Below, piece by piece: positions 54,017 through 64,000 of a stretch of DNA of 64,000 nucleotides. The notes beneath the pieces were generated by a model. That model did not search any database and was not told the DNA's origin. It saw only the letters and a list, made by a program, of their open reading frames with translations. Made by a program: the position numbers and the translations under genes. Position 1 is the stretch's first letter, and every line of letters begins with the position of its first letter. The DNA comes from Omphiscola glabra (lineage: Eukaryota; Mollusca; Gastropoda; Lymnaeidae), in the NCBI GenBank assembly GCA_964017045.1, contig OZ024804.1:26824348-26888347 (forward strand), read 5' to 3'.

Positions 54017-54931
54017 CATCATCATGTCCCGTAGTCTTTCGACCGTTGGGGCGCCACAGATGACATAAAAACTATTCTTCTCCATTCCTCTCGGTCTCCT
54101 GCCCTATGCATAGCATCGCCTAGTTGTTATCCCGTCCATTCTTTGATGTTATCTTCCCATCTTTTTTCTCCGTCTTCCTCTTCTTCTTCCTCCTCTAGTT
54201 GTGCCCTGCAAGATTTCTTTGGCGAGCCTTTGTTTTCTGGTCACGTGGCCATACCATTCAAGTTTGCGCTTTTTTACAGACGCCAGGAGGTCATCGTACT
54301 GCCCAATTGCTTGACGAATCCTTTCTTTTACTTGTTCATTGGTGATATGGTCTCTATAGCAGATACCAAGAATGCCTCTGTACCATCTCATCTCCATCGC
54401 CTTTAGTTTCTTTTCAAGTTCTGCTGTGACTGTTAATGTCCAGGACTCACAGGCATACAAGAAAATGGAGAGGATTAATGAGCACATCAGCCTGATTTTG
54501 GTGCTGGGGGCTATATTTTTGTCATTCCATATTTTCTTGAGCCTCTTTAGTGCTGTTGTGGTCTGCGCAATCCTGGCCATCAATTCGGGCTTGGAGCCTT
54601 CTTCCGAAACTATTACTACGAGGTACTTGAAGCTGCCAACTGTCTCTAATCTTTCCTCACTGACCTTAATTTCAGTGGTGATGCCAGTGGTTCTATTTGT
54701 CATCATTTTTGTCTTTTCTACACTGATTTGCATGCCAAAGGACGGTGAAGTCTTGTCGAGACGCCTTACCAGGTTGGCTAGCTCTTCTTCGCTTCCAGCC
54801 AGTCCATCTATGTCATCCGCAAAGTGTAGGTTGGTGATTTTTCTGCCACCAATGCTGACTGTCCCTACTAGAGTGTCCAGTGCATCTGACATTATTCTCT
54901 CTAAAAAAAACCTTAACAACAGAAAAATCAA
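54017..54931 (-). mobile_element. 5'-truncated LINE (RTE-like) with intact reverse transcriptase C-terminal frame
   Basis: A minus-strand frame of 260 codons (54931-54149) includes NLHFADDIDGLAGSEEEL (catalytic FADD), GMQISVEKTKMMTNRTTG, SFKYLVVIVSEEGSKPEL, LYACESWTLT and YRGILGICYRDHITNEQV. A frameshift near 54150 removes the last part seen in the 11-kb copy. The 3' end at 54017 is followed by (ATG)n on minus. Confidence 0.9.
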
Positions 54932-55925
54932 TGATTCGGGAGGCGATCCTCATTTTTGTAAATGTTGTGTAAGAGGGTGGAGAGAAAAATACTTTTACCA
55001 TGCTTTAACTTTTAAGCAAACAGCAGAAGTACTTATGAATGCAATAATATGATAAATAATCTCCCTTTCAATATCATTATTTTAACAAAAGAGATTTATT
55101 AACATTATTTTAATGTTCATTTTCTTAAAATTTTTCAATTTTCATGAAATTGAATCATGGATAATGCATTAGATAATGTATTTAGGTTGTGTCCTTTAGA
55201 TCTATGCTTTTTAACTACCGGTATTTCATTCTCCTATTGTCCACAGGAACATTTCAGTCCAGGCTCAGGGTTGTCTTCTTTTATGCAAATCCTTGGAACT
55301 GGGCAGAGGTCTCTATTGAGCCTGCTAATTATCTAAATAACTGTTTGTCAGTCACAAATGTCTGCAAGATATTCTGGGCAAGTATGCAAATGGGATACAC
55401 TCAAACAGTCTCAATATGGTCATAAAACAATAGAAAAGAATTTAGGATCAGCAAATATATTTTGTTCAATTTGTAGCTGAATCATTTCTTCATTATCATT
55501 CTTAGTATTACCGGTAGTAGCATTTTTTTGTATTGTAATATCCTCTTAGTTGAAATGCTAGGATTTTGCTCTCTAATTGGTTTTCCTATCCTTTTCATAA
55601 AAATCTTTCTTGATGTACACATTTCACATATGTTCATGTTGAGGATCTGCCTTTTGTATGATTTGAAAGTTCAACTCTTTCTATTTGTAGAGGTGTTTTC
55701 TTCATTTTCAGAACTACATCTATTACCGTAAGGATATTTTACATTGTGGTCTCCTTTCATCAACCATTTGTTTATTTGGGTGTAAGTTGACAATGGTGCA
55801 GAGGGCTATATAATAAACCTATCAAGTAGAGCTATATCAAACATATCATGATCCAAAAAGTTTCAGGTTGAATCAGGGATGGTAGAGAATGAGCTCAACA
55901 ACAACCCCTTCAAACATGTAGATAT
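54932..55925. other. Intergenic, with one hAT-derived piece
   Basis: No gene. The block 55252-55335 (CCAGGCTCAGGGTTGTCTTC, then TGGAACTGGGCAGAGGTCTC) resembles 56445-56525 within the hAT transposase in the same orientation, so it is a diverged fragment of another hAT copy. Confidence 0.6.
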
Positions 55926-55926
55926 A

Positions 55927-56030
55927 CATTCAGATTATAAGCTACCTCCACTTCTAGCTCAAAGTCTGAATGCTGGACATTCAGATATAAGCTACCTCCA
56001 CTTCTAGCTCCAAGTCTGAATGCTGGACTT
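55927..56030. repeat. 51-bp tandem duplication of the hAT transposase 3' end
   Basis: CATTCAGAT(T)ATAAGCTACCTC...GTCTGAATGCTGGA occurs at 55927 and 55978. The second copy contains the transposase stop codon. Confidence 0.9.
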
Positions 56031-58206
56031 CACCTGATTGTGCCTCTGTTTTGGGCAACAAAATCTCAACTGCTTGACTCATGAGCCCTGCCTCAGCCAG
56101 GTCGATGAGCGATAATCGATTCTGCTGATCTTTCACTCTTTCTTTGTAGCGCTGATGACAACGACCCTCGACAACATCTGCTACCAGGGATGGCGGTGGA
56201 GTCCAGGAAGCACCCACATCAGATTTCCTTCCGATGGCCTGCATTGCCAGCAACCTATTTGTAACCGTGGTGCCCTGCAGCCTGTTTGTCTGGAAAGTTT
56301 TTACAACATTGACTTGTGAAAAAATACTCTCCACACGTGCCGATGAATGTGGCAGCGCCATCACACTGCACATAAACCTGGCAAGCAATTCAAACTTCAG
56401 CAGACCGTTGCTGTCTCTGGTTGACCTCAACATGGACCAGAAAGCTCCAGGCTCAAGGTTGTCTTTGTTTTGCTGCACATCTCTTGAATTGGGCAGAAGT
56501 CTCCATTGATCCTGCAGATCATCTAAATCCGCCTCAGCCACCAATGTTGGGAAACTTGACGCAAGAGGGATCAATGACTTCAAACGGACATCAGTTGACA
56601 AGGCCTCCTCAACACCCACGGCTCTCATCTGAGCCAAAACGCTGTCCTTCGAAAGAGGGAAGCGTCTTTTTATTTCAGCACATAAATGGGATAGGAACAT
56701 CAGGAAATCATGGCGGTACTCTGGCTCTCTCTCCCCCAAGGGTTGTCGTAGCAGTAAATTTTCACACCTACCGCCAACATCAATGTCTTCTAGTTGTTTG
56801 TGCAGGGTCGCGTTGGTTGGATCAATATCTGACAAATGGTATGCATTCATGATCTCAGGTTTGATGAACATATCCAGTATATTCCTGTATTCATCTGAAA
56901 TGCTGGCAAACACTTTGTGAATTCTTAAATTTTCAGATTGGAATTCCTCATCCATTCTTGCAATCTTGGATAGGACATAGCTGACAAAAAGAAGGGAATG
57001 CTTAGCTCCAGGTGTAGTCATCACAGTGAGAATTTCTGCAGCACTATCACTTTTGTGTGCAGAAGCCTCCTTTTGGAAAAATAAAAGCAAAGCATCCCAT
57101 TGGTCCAGAATGCATGAAATGACCTTCCCCCTCGAAAGCCAGCGAGTCTGAGAAAGTTTGAAGCTCATATGTTCTTGAGCATTAGCTATTTCCTGCAGGC
57201 TTTGAAATACGTGCTGTCTCTTACTGGTGCGAGTGAAATAGCTGCAGGCGTTTTTTATAAATGTGTCCAGCCACAGCGGCAAGCACTGGCTGGCATGGTC
57301 AGCACACAGAGTAAAGGAATGGCATATGCAACCTAAAGTAAAAACAGAGGGCAGGTCTCTCATTAAATAGGATGCCAGTCCGCTGTTTAAATCGGTAATG
57401 GCTGAGCAGTTGTCACTGGCGTACCCAATAACATTTGACAATGGTATTTTTTTGTCCTCCAGCAGCTTCTTCATTGTATAGTACAGGGCTTCCAGGGTCG
57501 CATCCTTTACTTCTATGCAGTCAAGCAGCGCGTCAGTTACTTCACAGCTCGTCTCATCATAGTATCTCACAACAAGAGCAAGAAGTTGACCCACTGGTAT
57601 TTCAGAGCCTTCATCAATGATGAGAGAAAATTTGGTCTTCCTGCAGATCTCAGCAATATGATTCCTCTCCTCTCTTGATATGCCATCCTGCATCAGGTAG
57701 GATGCTTTTGTTCGCTTCATGTTCATGGATTGAGCTATGGCGCTATCTGTAAACATCTTCTGAAACAAGTCCATTAAACGGTCAGTCTGTAGAAAAGGAA
57801 TATTATACTCCGACATGAAGGCTGTTAAAAGTAGCTCGGCATTGGCCACCTTTTCTTTCAGTGATGGCTCTTTTGGGGGCTCAATGGCTGCAGTTGTGTT
57901 GGCGACTTCTTTTTTTAATTCAAAATTACGCATGTGTTTCTTGGTGATCATGTGCTTAACCAATCCTGTTTTGTTGGCATTTTTAAGTGTAACGGCACAC
58001 TGTTTGCAACGTACAATAAATCTGTCTACAGGATCTGGTTCAAGCCAGTCCTTAAAATCAGGATTCTGCAGCCAGTCACTGTTAAAGTGTTGCTTGTACC
58101 ATGTCTTGGACTTGGGTTTCTTACTGGGCCCAGGAGTTGAGTCACAGTTATCACCATTATTGCTCACATCTGTTTCAGAATCATTGGATTTATCTTTTCG
58201 TTTCAT
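55981..58206 (-). CDS. hAT-superfamily transposase with BED zinc finger, intact 741-aa frame
   Basis: The only full-length transposase frame in the window. The N-terminal BED-type finger has Cys67, Cys70, His85 and His91 (CKQC...HMITKKH). The hAT catalytic core follows: Asp198 in FSLIIDEGSE, Asp265 in GYASDNCSA, the CICHSFTLCADHA motif just after it, and the C-terminal dimerisation region LPHSSARVESIFSQVNVV with the expected glutamate. In the family it cuts and pastes an element flanked by short inverted repeats. I could not identify those repeats around this frame. It may be a recently active element or a domesticated gene; no introns are needed. The 3' end is tandemly duplicated. Confidence 0.88.
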   Translation of the reverse strand: MKRKDKSNDSETDVSNNGDNCDSTPGPSKKPKSKTWYKQHFNSDWLQNPDFKDWLEPDPVDRFIVRCKQCAVTLKNANKTGLVKHMITKKHMRNFELKKEVANTTAAIEPPKEPSLKEKVANAELLLTAFMSEYNIPFLQTDRLMDLFQKMFTDSAIAQSMNMKRTKASYLMQDGISREERNHIAEICRKTKFSLIIDEGSEIPVGQLLALVVRYYDETSCEVTDALLDCIEVKDATLEALYYTMKKLLEDKKIPLSNVIGYASDNCSAITDLNSGLASYLMRDLPSVFTLGCICHSFTLCADHASQCLPLWLDTFIKNACSYFTRTSKRQHVFQSLQEIANAQEHMSFKLSQTRWLSRGKVISCILDQWDALLLFFQKEASAHKSDSAAEILTVMTTPGAKHSLLFVSYVLSKIARMDEEFQSENLRIHKVFASISDEYRNILDMFIKPEIMNAYHLSDIDPTNATLHKQLEDIDVGGRCENLLLRQPLGEREPEYRHDFLMFLSHLCAEIKRRFPLSKDSVLAQMRAVGVEEALSTDVRLKSLIPLASSFPTLVAEADLDDLQDQWRLLPNSRDVQQNKDNLEPGAFWSMLRSTRDSNGLLKFELLARFMCSVMALPHSSARVESIFSQVNVVKTFQTNRLQGTTVTNRLLAMQAIGRKSDVGASWTPPPSLVADVVEGRCHQRYKERVKDQQNRLSLIDLAEAGLMSQAVEILLPKTEAQSGEVQHSDLELEVEVAYI

Positions 58207-59255
58207 ATTTGAAGTTCAAAGTTTTTAAGCTTGGTGGGTTCAAAAGTTCACTGTGGAAAGACACCTGGGTGAAAAGAAATGAGATGTTCGATATAGTAAG
58301 TTTACTATTAAGGTCAGGATGTAACTCAATTTTTTTAAACAGTACAATTATTTTAATTATAGACTAGAATATTAGACCCAAAGTTACTGGGATGATGATG
58401 ACAGGCATTTTGAGATATTTTCTAGTTGCTTTTGTGAAAAATCATCATAATTCCCTTTTTAAAAAAGAAGTACCCGGTATATATGTAATGATGTTCACAT
58501 TTCTGACATTGTTTAGTTTTGAGAAATATTTATCTGCTTTATAATATCCAACCTACCCTATCCCTTTTTGCACCCCCTGAACTACAATTTGTTTTCAATA
58601 TTATGGGTAAAAGTAAAAGTGCAGTTCAGGTGCATAGATTATTTCTGAATGAATTTCGTATTTTCACATGTAAATGTATGTGTATTCTTTAATAAATTAA
58701 CTCCAGACATGTAACTAACACTTAATTGGACAGGGCTAAATTTTATTTATATTTGTTAAAGTGTATTTGAACAGCCGACAAAGCTTGTAAATGATCTCTC
58801 CCTTTTGTGTTTTTCAACCTTTATGCCAGATTTTTTTCACCTATAAGTTGGTATGCTAAGATATTGTTATCTTAGCCTACTAGTATTTATATAGCTTATA
58901 TAAGGAAAAATTGGTAATCTACCACTTCAGTGTTGGTCTTGAAAAAATCCTGTTGTTCCGGTTTGAAGTGCTACTTAAACGCTTAATCTTTTATTGATAA
59001 GATAATATTCTTTTATTGATTCAAACAAATTTAATTGTTTTAATTGATATTGTACATATTCATTTCAGCACATGGATTATTTATATAAGAAAAAAAAATT
59101 TAAATATGAAAATTAAAACCATTTTTTTAAAAAATTTTGTGGTAAATTTAAACAATTTGATAAATGAAAAGACATTGAGATTATGCATAGTTCTCCCCCA
59201 AGATAAAATGAAGTTTTTTTTTAAATATCACCTCACAAGAAAACGATTGTAAAAC
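58207..59255. other. Intergenic, no gene seen
   Basis: AT-rich. TTTGAAGTGCTACTTAAACG near 58960 resembles TTTGAAGTGCTATTTAAATG at 17235, beside the other Merlin remnant. Confidence 0.5.
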
Positions 59256-59585
59256 ATGAACTCATGCAAATAGGAAGGGAAAAGATTGGAGCTTGAGCCA
59301 AAATGTCTTTTCAGGTTATGCTTAGCGTGCGTCTACATGCTTTGAATTTTCTGTGGGTGGACTCCAGCATCATTTGGATCAACAAAATTTTGTTGATGAA
59401 CCACAACAGAATATTCATAGATTCTATGCCTGATCTGGTTTTTGTTTGCTTAGGTCACTCATCTGTCCCATACAATTCATGAGCTTGTAATATATCTCTA
59501 TGCATTCCTGTAATGTGATCGCAAGGCAGTCCGGCACTTGAACGAAATCCCACTGTCTCTTACTATGACACAGAAAACCCAGTCA
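59256..59585 (-). pseudogene. Merlin transposase remnant, second copy
   Basis: The minus strand reads [20 protein letters not shown], then DAGVHPQKIQSM, a stop in place of Trp, and THAKHNLKRHFGSSS. Upstream frames are broken (VPDCLAITLQECIE). It preserves the part that is corrupted in the 17-kb copy. Confidence 0.8.
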
Positions 59586-60952
59586 CCCTCATTCAGCTAT
59601 ACTATTAACGGACATTAGATTAATGAAAAATGAAATTGGGGCCTCCAGCCCTGATGGAGTGAATATTATGAGTTCAGTAATATTCACTATTTGCATATGG
59701 ATAATCAAATGTATGTGTAATAAGTTTCGTCTAGATCCATTCACCCATGCAGCAGCCTTTGTTTGAATATATTTATTAAGCTCATATAAAGCCCAGCCCC
59801 CTCCCCCTATTTTTTAAAAAGTGAACATGCCTTCAGTTTGACAATTTCATTTGATTTATTGGTGAAAAAAATCTAGGATATAGGGTGAAAAAAAATTTGA
59901 GAGATACACATGCTGGGCTATGTCGTTACCATTGAGGTTGTTCAAAAAGGCTTCAGACTTTAGAAATCAAATATAAAGAAAATTTAACAATGTACAATTT
60001 AGACTCACAATTTAGTGTTATTTAACTATTACTAATTACTGTCTGGAGTTAATTTAATTTTTAAAAATACAGCTACTGCCGATGCATGCAAGTATACATG
60101 CTAAAATGCAAAACTGGTTAAGAAATAATATACTATACTATATATAATATACGCACATGAACTGCACTTTTGCATATAATTAAATTATAGGCTATTTATT
60201 TTTAACTGAAAAAAATGGAACCAAAAAAATTATTAAATTCCCTAGCCCTAAATTAAAACTAAACTTAGTAAGTAAAAGTAATGTAACAGCCTACTAAATA
60301 ACCCTAAAATAAAACAGTGGACAGTGGAGTTGCCAGTTACTTTGGTAATGTAATGTAGTAGTAGTAGACAGTTGTGATGGGACGATTAATCAGAATCTTA
60401 TCGGAATAATTGAAATATCGGGATTTTTTCAAAGCATCAGGAATCGGTATCGGAGCTGAATAATTGAGACCTGATTCCGGTACCAAAACGATACTTAACT
60501 GATTAACTACCACGAGCCACTCCCAGCGTCAAGGTATCTAACATTTAAACTGATTGCAAACAATGAGAATCCTCTTAGCTGGTGGAAAGCGAACAAAGAA
60601 GAACTTCCAAGTTTGGTTCTCCTCTCAAGAAAGTAATTATGTGCTCCGCCTTCTTCATTAGAGAGCGAGAGAATTTTTAGTGTAGGTGGCAATATATACT
60701 CGCCAAAGAGAAACCGTTTAGAACCAACAACTTGAGAGATGCTTATGTTTTTGAACTATAATTTGCGAGTGCTTCAATTTGACTATGATTAAATGCATAT
60801 TCGTACTATCAACTGATTAAACTGAATGAAATTTTTCTCATTAAAATGGAATTATTGATAGATGTGTTTATATAAAACCTTTCCAATACATTGTTATCTA
60901 GCATATTGTAAAGCTTCAATTGTCAATAGTATAGAAAGTTAATAAACTTTTC

Positions 60953-61206
60953 TGTAAATTCATATAGATAGTACCGCGCTTTTTTACCATGGCCTCCAAA
61001 TTGATTGCCGTGACCCGTAAAATTAAGAATAAAACGTTAAAAAATTAAGAATAAAACGTTAAAAAATAATGAAAAAAATACCTAAATGATAAATGTATCC
61101 CTAAACCTAACCTAAACTCTAAATCTATCCCTAAACCTAACCTGAACCCTAAATCTATCCCTAAACCTAACCTAATGAAATGAGGTACGATCTATCTTAA
61201 TTAGCC
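60953..61206. mobile_element. GG-terminus MITE with telomere-like core, copy 3
   Basis: Left TGTAAATTCATATAGATAGT-ACC; right (reverse complement) GGCTAATTAAGATAGATCGT-ACC. The core reads CCCTAAACCTAACCTGAACC, with ACCATGGCCTCCAAATTGAT on the left. No clear target duplication. Confidence 0.7.
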
Positions 61207-61307
61207 TCCAATTCTACGCAATTATCCCAATTCCCGATACGATTCTGATTCCGATTCCTGGCCATTATTACATATATGTATTACTGTGCCCAGGTATTAA
61301 CATATTT

Positions 61308-62638
61308 GGTAAATTCGGATACATCGTACCTCGTTTTTTTTACTATGGCCGCCAACTTGATTGCTGTGACCAGTAAAATTAAGAATTAAACGTTAAAAAT
61401 AATGAAAAAATTGCCTAAATGTAAATACTTCGGTAAAGCAAGGGAGACTACTAAAAATTTTGTATGGGAAATGGGCGTCGGCGCGCGAAAATCCGTGTTT
61501 TTAATTTGTTGATGTTGGTGCAATTTCATTAATAAAAAAATTAATATATCCCACAATTGTGTTCCTTTTCCGGCCTTACGCTTTAGAGGACATCTTGGCC
61601 TACATTTTAATCAATCTCTTTTTTATTTACAATCGGTTAATATTTGAGAAAATCCTTGTTGAATATAAGGCAACTTTCATCATTAATATAATTCAAAGTA
61701 CAAAATATGTCATTTTCATATTTATTATGCATATCGGGCATACATTGATCTACCATTATGCAAAATTTCAAAGCGACATGTCCTTCGCAAGAGACGCCAT
61801 GGTTCCGCCCGTGAGCAGTATACTATGTAGGTCGCACTACCCAAATTCGCTAGGGTGTGACCACGCCCCCTTTTCAATGGCGGAAGATGCCGATACTCGA
61901 CAAATATTCAATTATTATCACTATTTACATCAAAATATTTGGATAACTAATAGTTTTGAGTGAACTTAAAAGTCTTTTAAACAAGAATATCCTAATTTGA
62001 GGTTTAAAAACCCGGTAGAGTACATATAAATGATCACAATTTGCCGTGTGCAAAACGTTGTACTGGGTCGTGACTGGGCAGCCATTCACACAGCCACCGC
62101 ATTTGCATAATGGCAATACCGTAATACTATTTCATTCATAAGAGTTGGCCGTGTTCAAAAACTATTAAACCATTGGTCAGGGAGAGCTTTAATTAATTAT
62201 TCATGTGCCAAAGTTGAAAGATTAAAATAAGTCGACCCTAAACAGTATTTAAAGTAATAAGGGGATGCGTTGCCTTATATAAACTATATAGTCATTGCGC
62301 ATGACGCGATCAGCGGAATGAGGTCACAAGATGTGGAGGTTTCGTCCATAGTAGAAAATGACAAACTAAGTCGTACTTTAAAAATTCATAACTTTAAAAC
62401 TACAACAGCTAAAAATATGATTTTGGTGTTATAATTCTGTTAAAAATTAGCTCTTTTCAACTATGACTATGCCATTTGTTTATTATTTTAAAAAATTTGA
62501 ATTTTTTACCAAAGTACCTAGTAAATGTATCCATAAACCTAACCTGAACCCTAAATCTATCCCTAAACCTAACCTGAACCCTAAATCTATCCCTTAACCT
62601 AACCTAATGAAATGAGGTACGATCTATCTTAATTAGCC
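61308..62638. mobile_element. GG-terminus MITE copy 4, split by a 1.1-kb insertion
   Basis: Left GGTAAATTCGGATACATCGT-ACC and right (reverse complement) GGCTAATTAAGATAGATCGT-ACC. The core is divided at CCTAAATG by 61422-62521. Confidence 0.72.
61422..62521. mobile_element. 1.1-kb unclassified insertion inside copy 4
   Basis: Bounded by TAAATG at 61416-61421 and 62522-62527. Inner ends TACTTCGGTAAA and TTTACCAAAGTA are inverted repeats. It has GC/CpG islands (GGGCGTCGGCGCGCG) and a short plus frame MAEDADTRQIFNYYHYL at about 61878. No known transposase seen. Confidence 0.65.
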
Positions 62639-62703
62639 GAATCTGAATCTTATTGGAATCATTAAAAATTTTGGTATCGTCCCATCACTAACTAGTAGAC
62701 AGT

Positions 62704-64000
62704 AAGCTAATACTAGTATTTATTTAGTAGGCTTAAAGTTAGACTATTATTTATTAGGCCTAGCCTATTTATAAATTATAATATATAATAACTTTCATGA
62801 GTATTAATTATTATTAACTTTAACTGTTAACAACTTGACTTTAAATACTACTACTTAGTTAAAGTCTAAGACTAAGTTAGTAGAGGTTTGGAAGAATTAT
62901 ATATTTAATATTTACCGAGTGCAAGTGACAACGAAATTTAAACTATATGTTACTGAGCTGTCGTGCCTTGTTTCATTTCATACTCTTAAACAGGGGAAAT
63001 TTCGAAGAGAAAGTATATTGGCCCAGGTTTGTATTTACTTTTATAATGCAATGGAGTCCGCCATTTTGCGACTAGCATTGCCACTCCGGAAGAAAAGCCC
63101 CGGTGAAATGGAGAAAAGAGCCCAGAAAAAAACACAGCTTTACTAAATTTTGCTCTTCATAATTTTTCACCTACCATTGACTTAAAATTCAAATGTTTCT
63201 ACTGAGAAAAGGGATTCATTCTAAATCAACTCTAAAGAAAAGTTACAAAATGTACATTAGTTAGGACTGACTCTGAGGGTCAATCGTTCGGCCTATAAAA
63301 TTAAACATGCTTTTATTGATAACTTGGATTAAAGTTGATGGCCCAAAAAGTCGTGTAAATTTTATTAGTAAGTATATTCAATTGAGAAATATGCGGACGC
63401 GTAAAAAAGGGTGGCAGAGGGAAACAGATGTCCCCGGGTGCATGACTATTAGTGGCGCCAAAATGGGCGTTGCTGGTGTTTTATTGATGAAGATAACAGG
63501 GTTTTTTAGAGTTGGGGGGGGGGGGGGGCGTAAACATAAATCTTGCCCCCGAGGCGCCAGACACACTGGCTACGCTTCTGAACGTATGAATAGTCTTTCT
63601 CTCCTCAAACACCAAGCAACCCCCGATGCTGATGTGACTTTTCACACCTTACAAATAGTCAGGCATGTAATATCAAGCAAGGATTGTTTATTTGGCAAGA
63701 ATATTTAATATAATATATAAAAAAAAAAGTTGTGGTAACTCAGAGGAACTGGTTTAAGTCCAAATTTGAATAAATCTAATGTCTAAAGTAGTCGCAGAGA
63801 AATAAAATTCAGTAATCAAATTTTACAAAGCTTCACGGGAAAACAACAAGCCACAAAATAAGAATGAACAAACCTTTAAATAATTTGTAAGAAAATCCCA
63901 CCAGATAAGGAAAAACTCCGAAAGCAGTGCTTCACTCTGTCAGAAAATTGTTTTTAATCCCAAGGCCCAAGGTTTGGTACAAATTTCCCCAGAATTCCCA
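62704..64000. other. Intergenic, no gene recognised
   Basis: Contains a G run near 63515-63528 with ATGGGCGTTGC and GGCTACGC ends, suggesting another old MITE. A plus frame at 63051 (MESAILRLALPLRKKSPGEM) is short and unrecognised. Confidence 0.45.

Larger units (their letters stand above)
60373..62692. mobile_element. 2.3-kb composite insertion with GATGGGACGAT ends
   Basis: Left TGTGATGGGACGATTAATCA and right (reverse complement) GTTAGTGATGGGACGATACC form inverted ends. Both flanks carry the 11-mer TAGTAGACAGT (60362-60372, 62693-62703). Inside are two copies of the GG-terminus family and a further 1.1-kb insertion. Superfamily uncertain (hAT-like ends). Confidence 0.72.

Noticed and set aside
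52035..54931. A single full-length LINE on the minus strand
   Set aside because: The endonuclease part lies downstream of the reverse-transcriptase part in minus-strand order, with about 1 kb of unrelated DNA between, so these are two separate truncated copies.
56234..58228. Several plus-strand frames opposite the hAT transposase
   Set aside because: Shadows of the 741-codon minus-strand frame, with no motifs of their own.
63051..63146. Start of a small gene (MESAILRLAL...)
   Set aside because: Only about 31 codons with no splice partner or family resemblance. The CGCCATTTTG motif alone is not enough.

Overview
This window looks like nuclear DNA of an animal, most probably a gastropod mollusc. 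It is AT-rich, its genes are split by GT-AG introns, and it is packed with transposon remnants. Three conserved metazoan genes can be reconstructed exon by exon. The snail assignment is an inference: the STAT is a single invertebrate STAT5-like protein, and there is a SPIN-type hAT insertion, a family reported from pond snails as well as vertebrates. No operon, CRISPR array, tRNA or rRNA gene was seen.

Layout. 1-1.3 kb is a dead LINE. 2.0-7.1 kb (minus strand) holds the first five coding exons of NCAPG2 (condensin II subunit G2), which continues off the left edge. 7.2-16.7 kb is intergenic, with MITEs and LINE stubs. 16.7-37.6 kb (plus strand) is a complete 22-exon STAT gene encoding 814 aa. 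Its introns carry at least six tandem-repeat arrays, a Merlin transposase remnant, several hAT MITEs and LINE ends. 37.6-43.4 kb lies between the tail-to-tail STAT and MRPS27 genes and holds a LINE end, a 395-bp palindromic element and a Tigger/pogo deletion derivative. 43.7-48.7 kb (minus strand) is a complete three-exon MRPS27 gene encoding 465 aa. 48.9-64 kb is mostly mobile DNA: LINE fragments, a SPIN element nested in a LINE, a hAT transposase with an intact 741-aa frame, a second Merlin remnant and a 2.3-kb composite insertion.

The three host genes belong to unrelated pathways (chromosome condensation, JAK-STAT signalling, mitochondrial translation), and nothing suggests that they work together. 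The most informative signals are in the repeats. Many MITEs still have exact 8-bp target-site duplications. One family has termini starting GG and a core of telomere-like CCCTAA motifs, and one copy is nested inside a relative. The end of the second STAT coding exon, including its 5' splice site, is triplicated in tandem. A 31-copy, apparently error-free 15-bp array lies in a STAT intron.

All joins were made by reading splice signals, phase and similarity to remembered families. No alignment, transcript or database search was possible.
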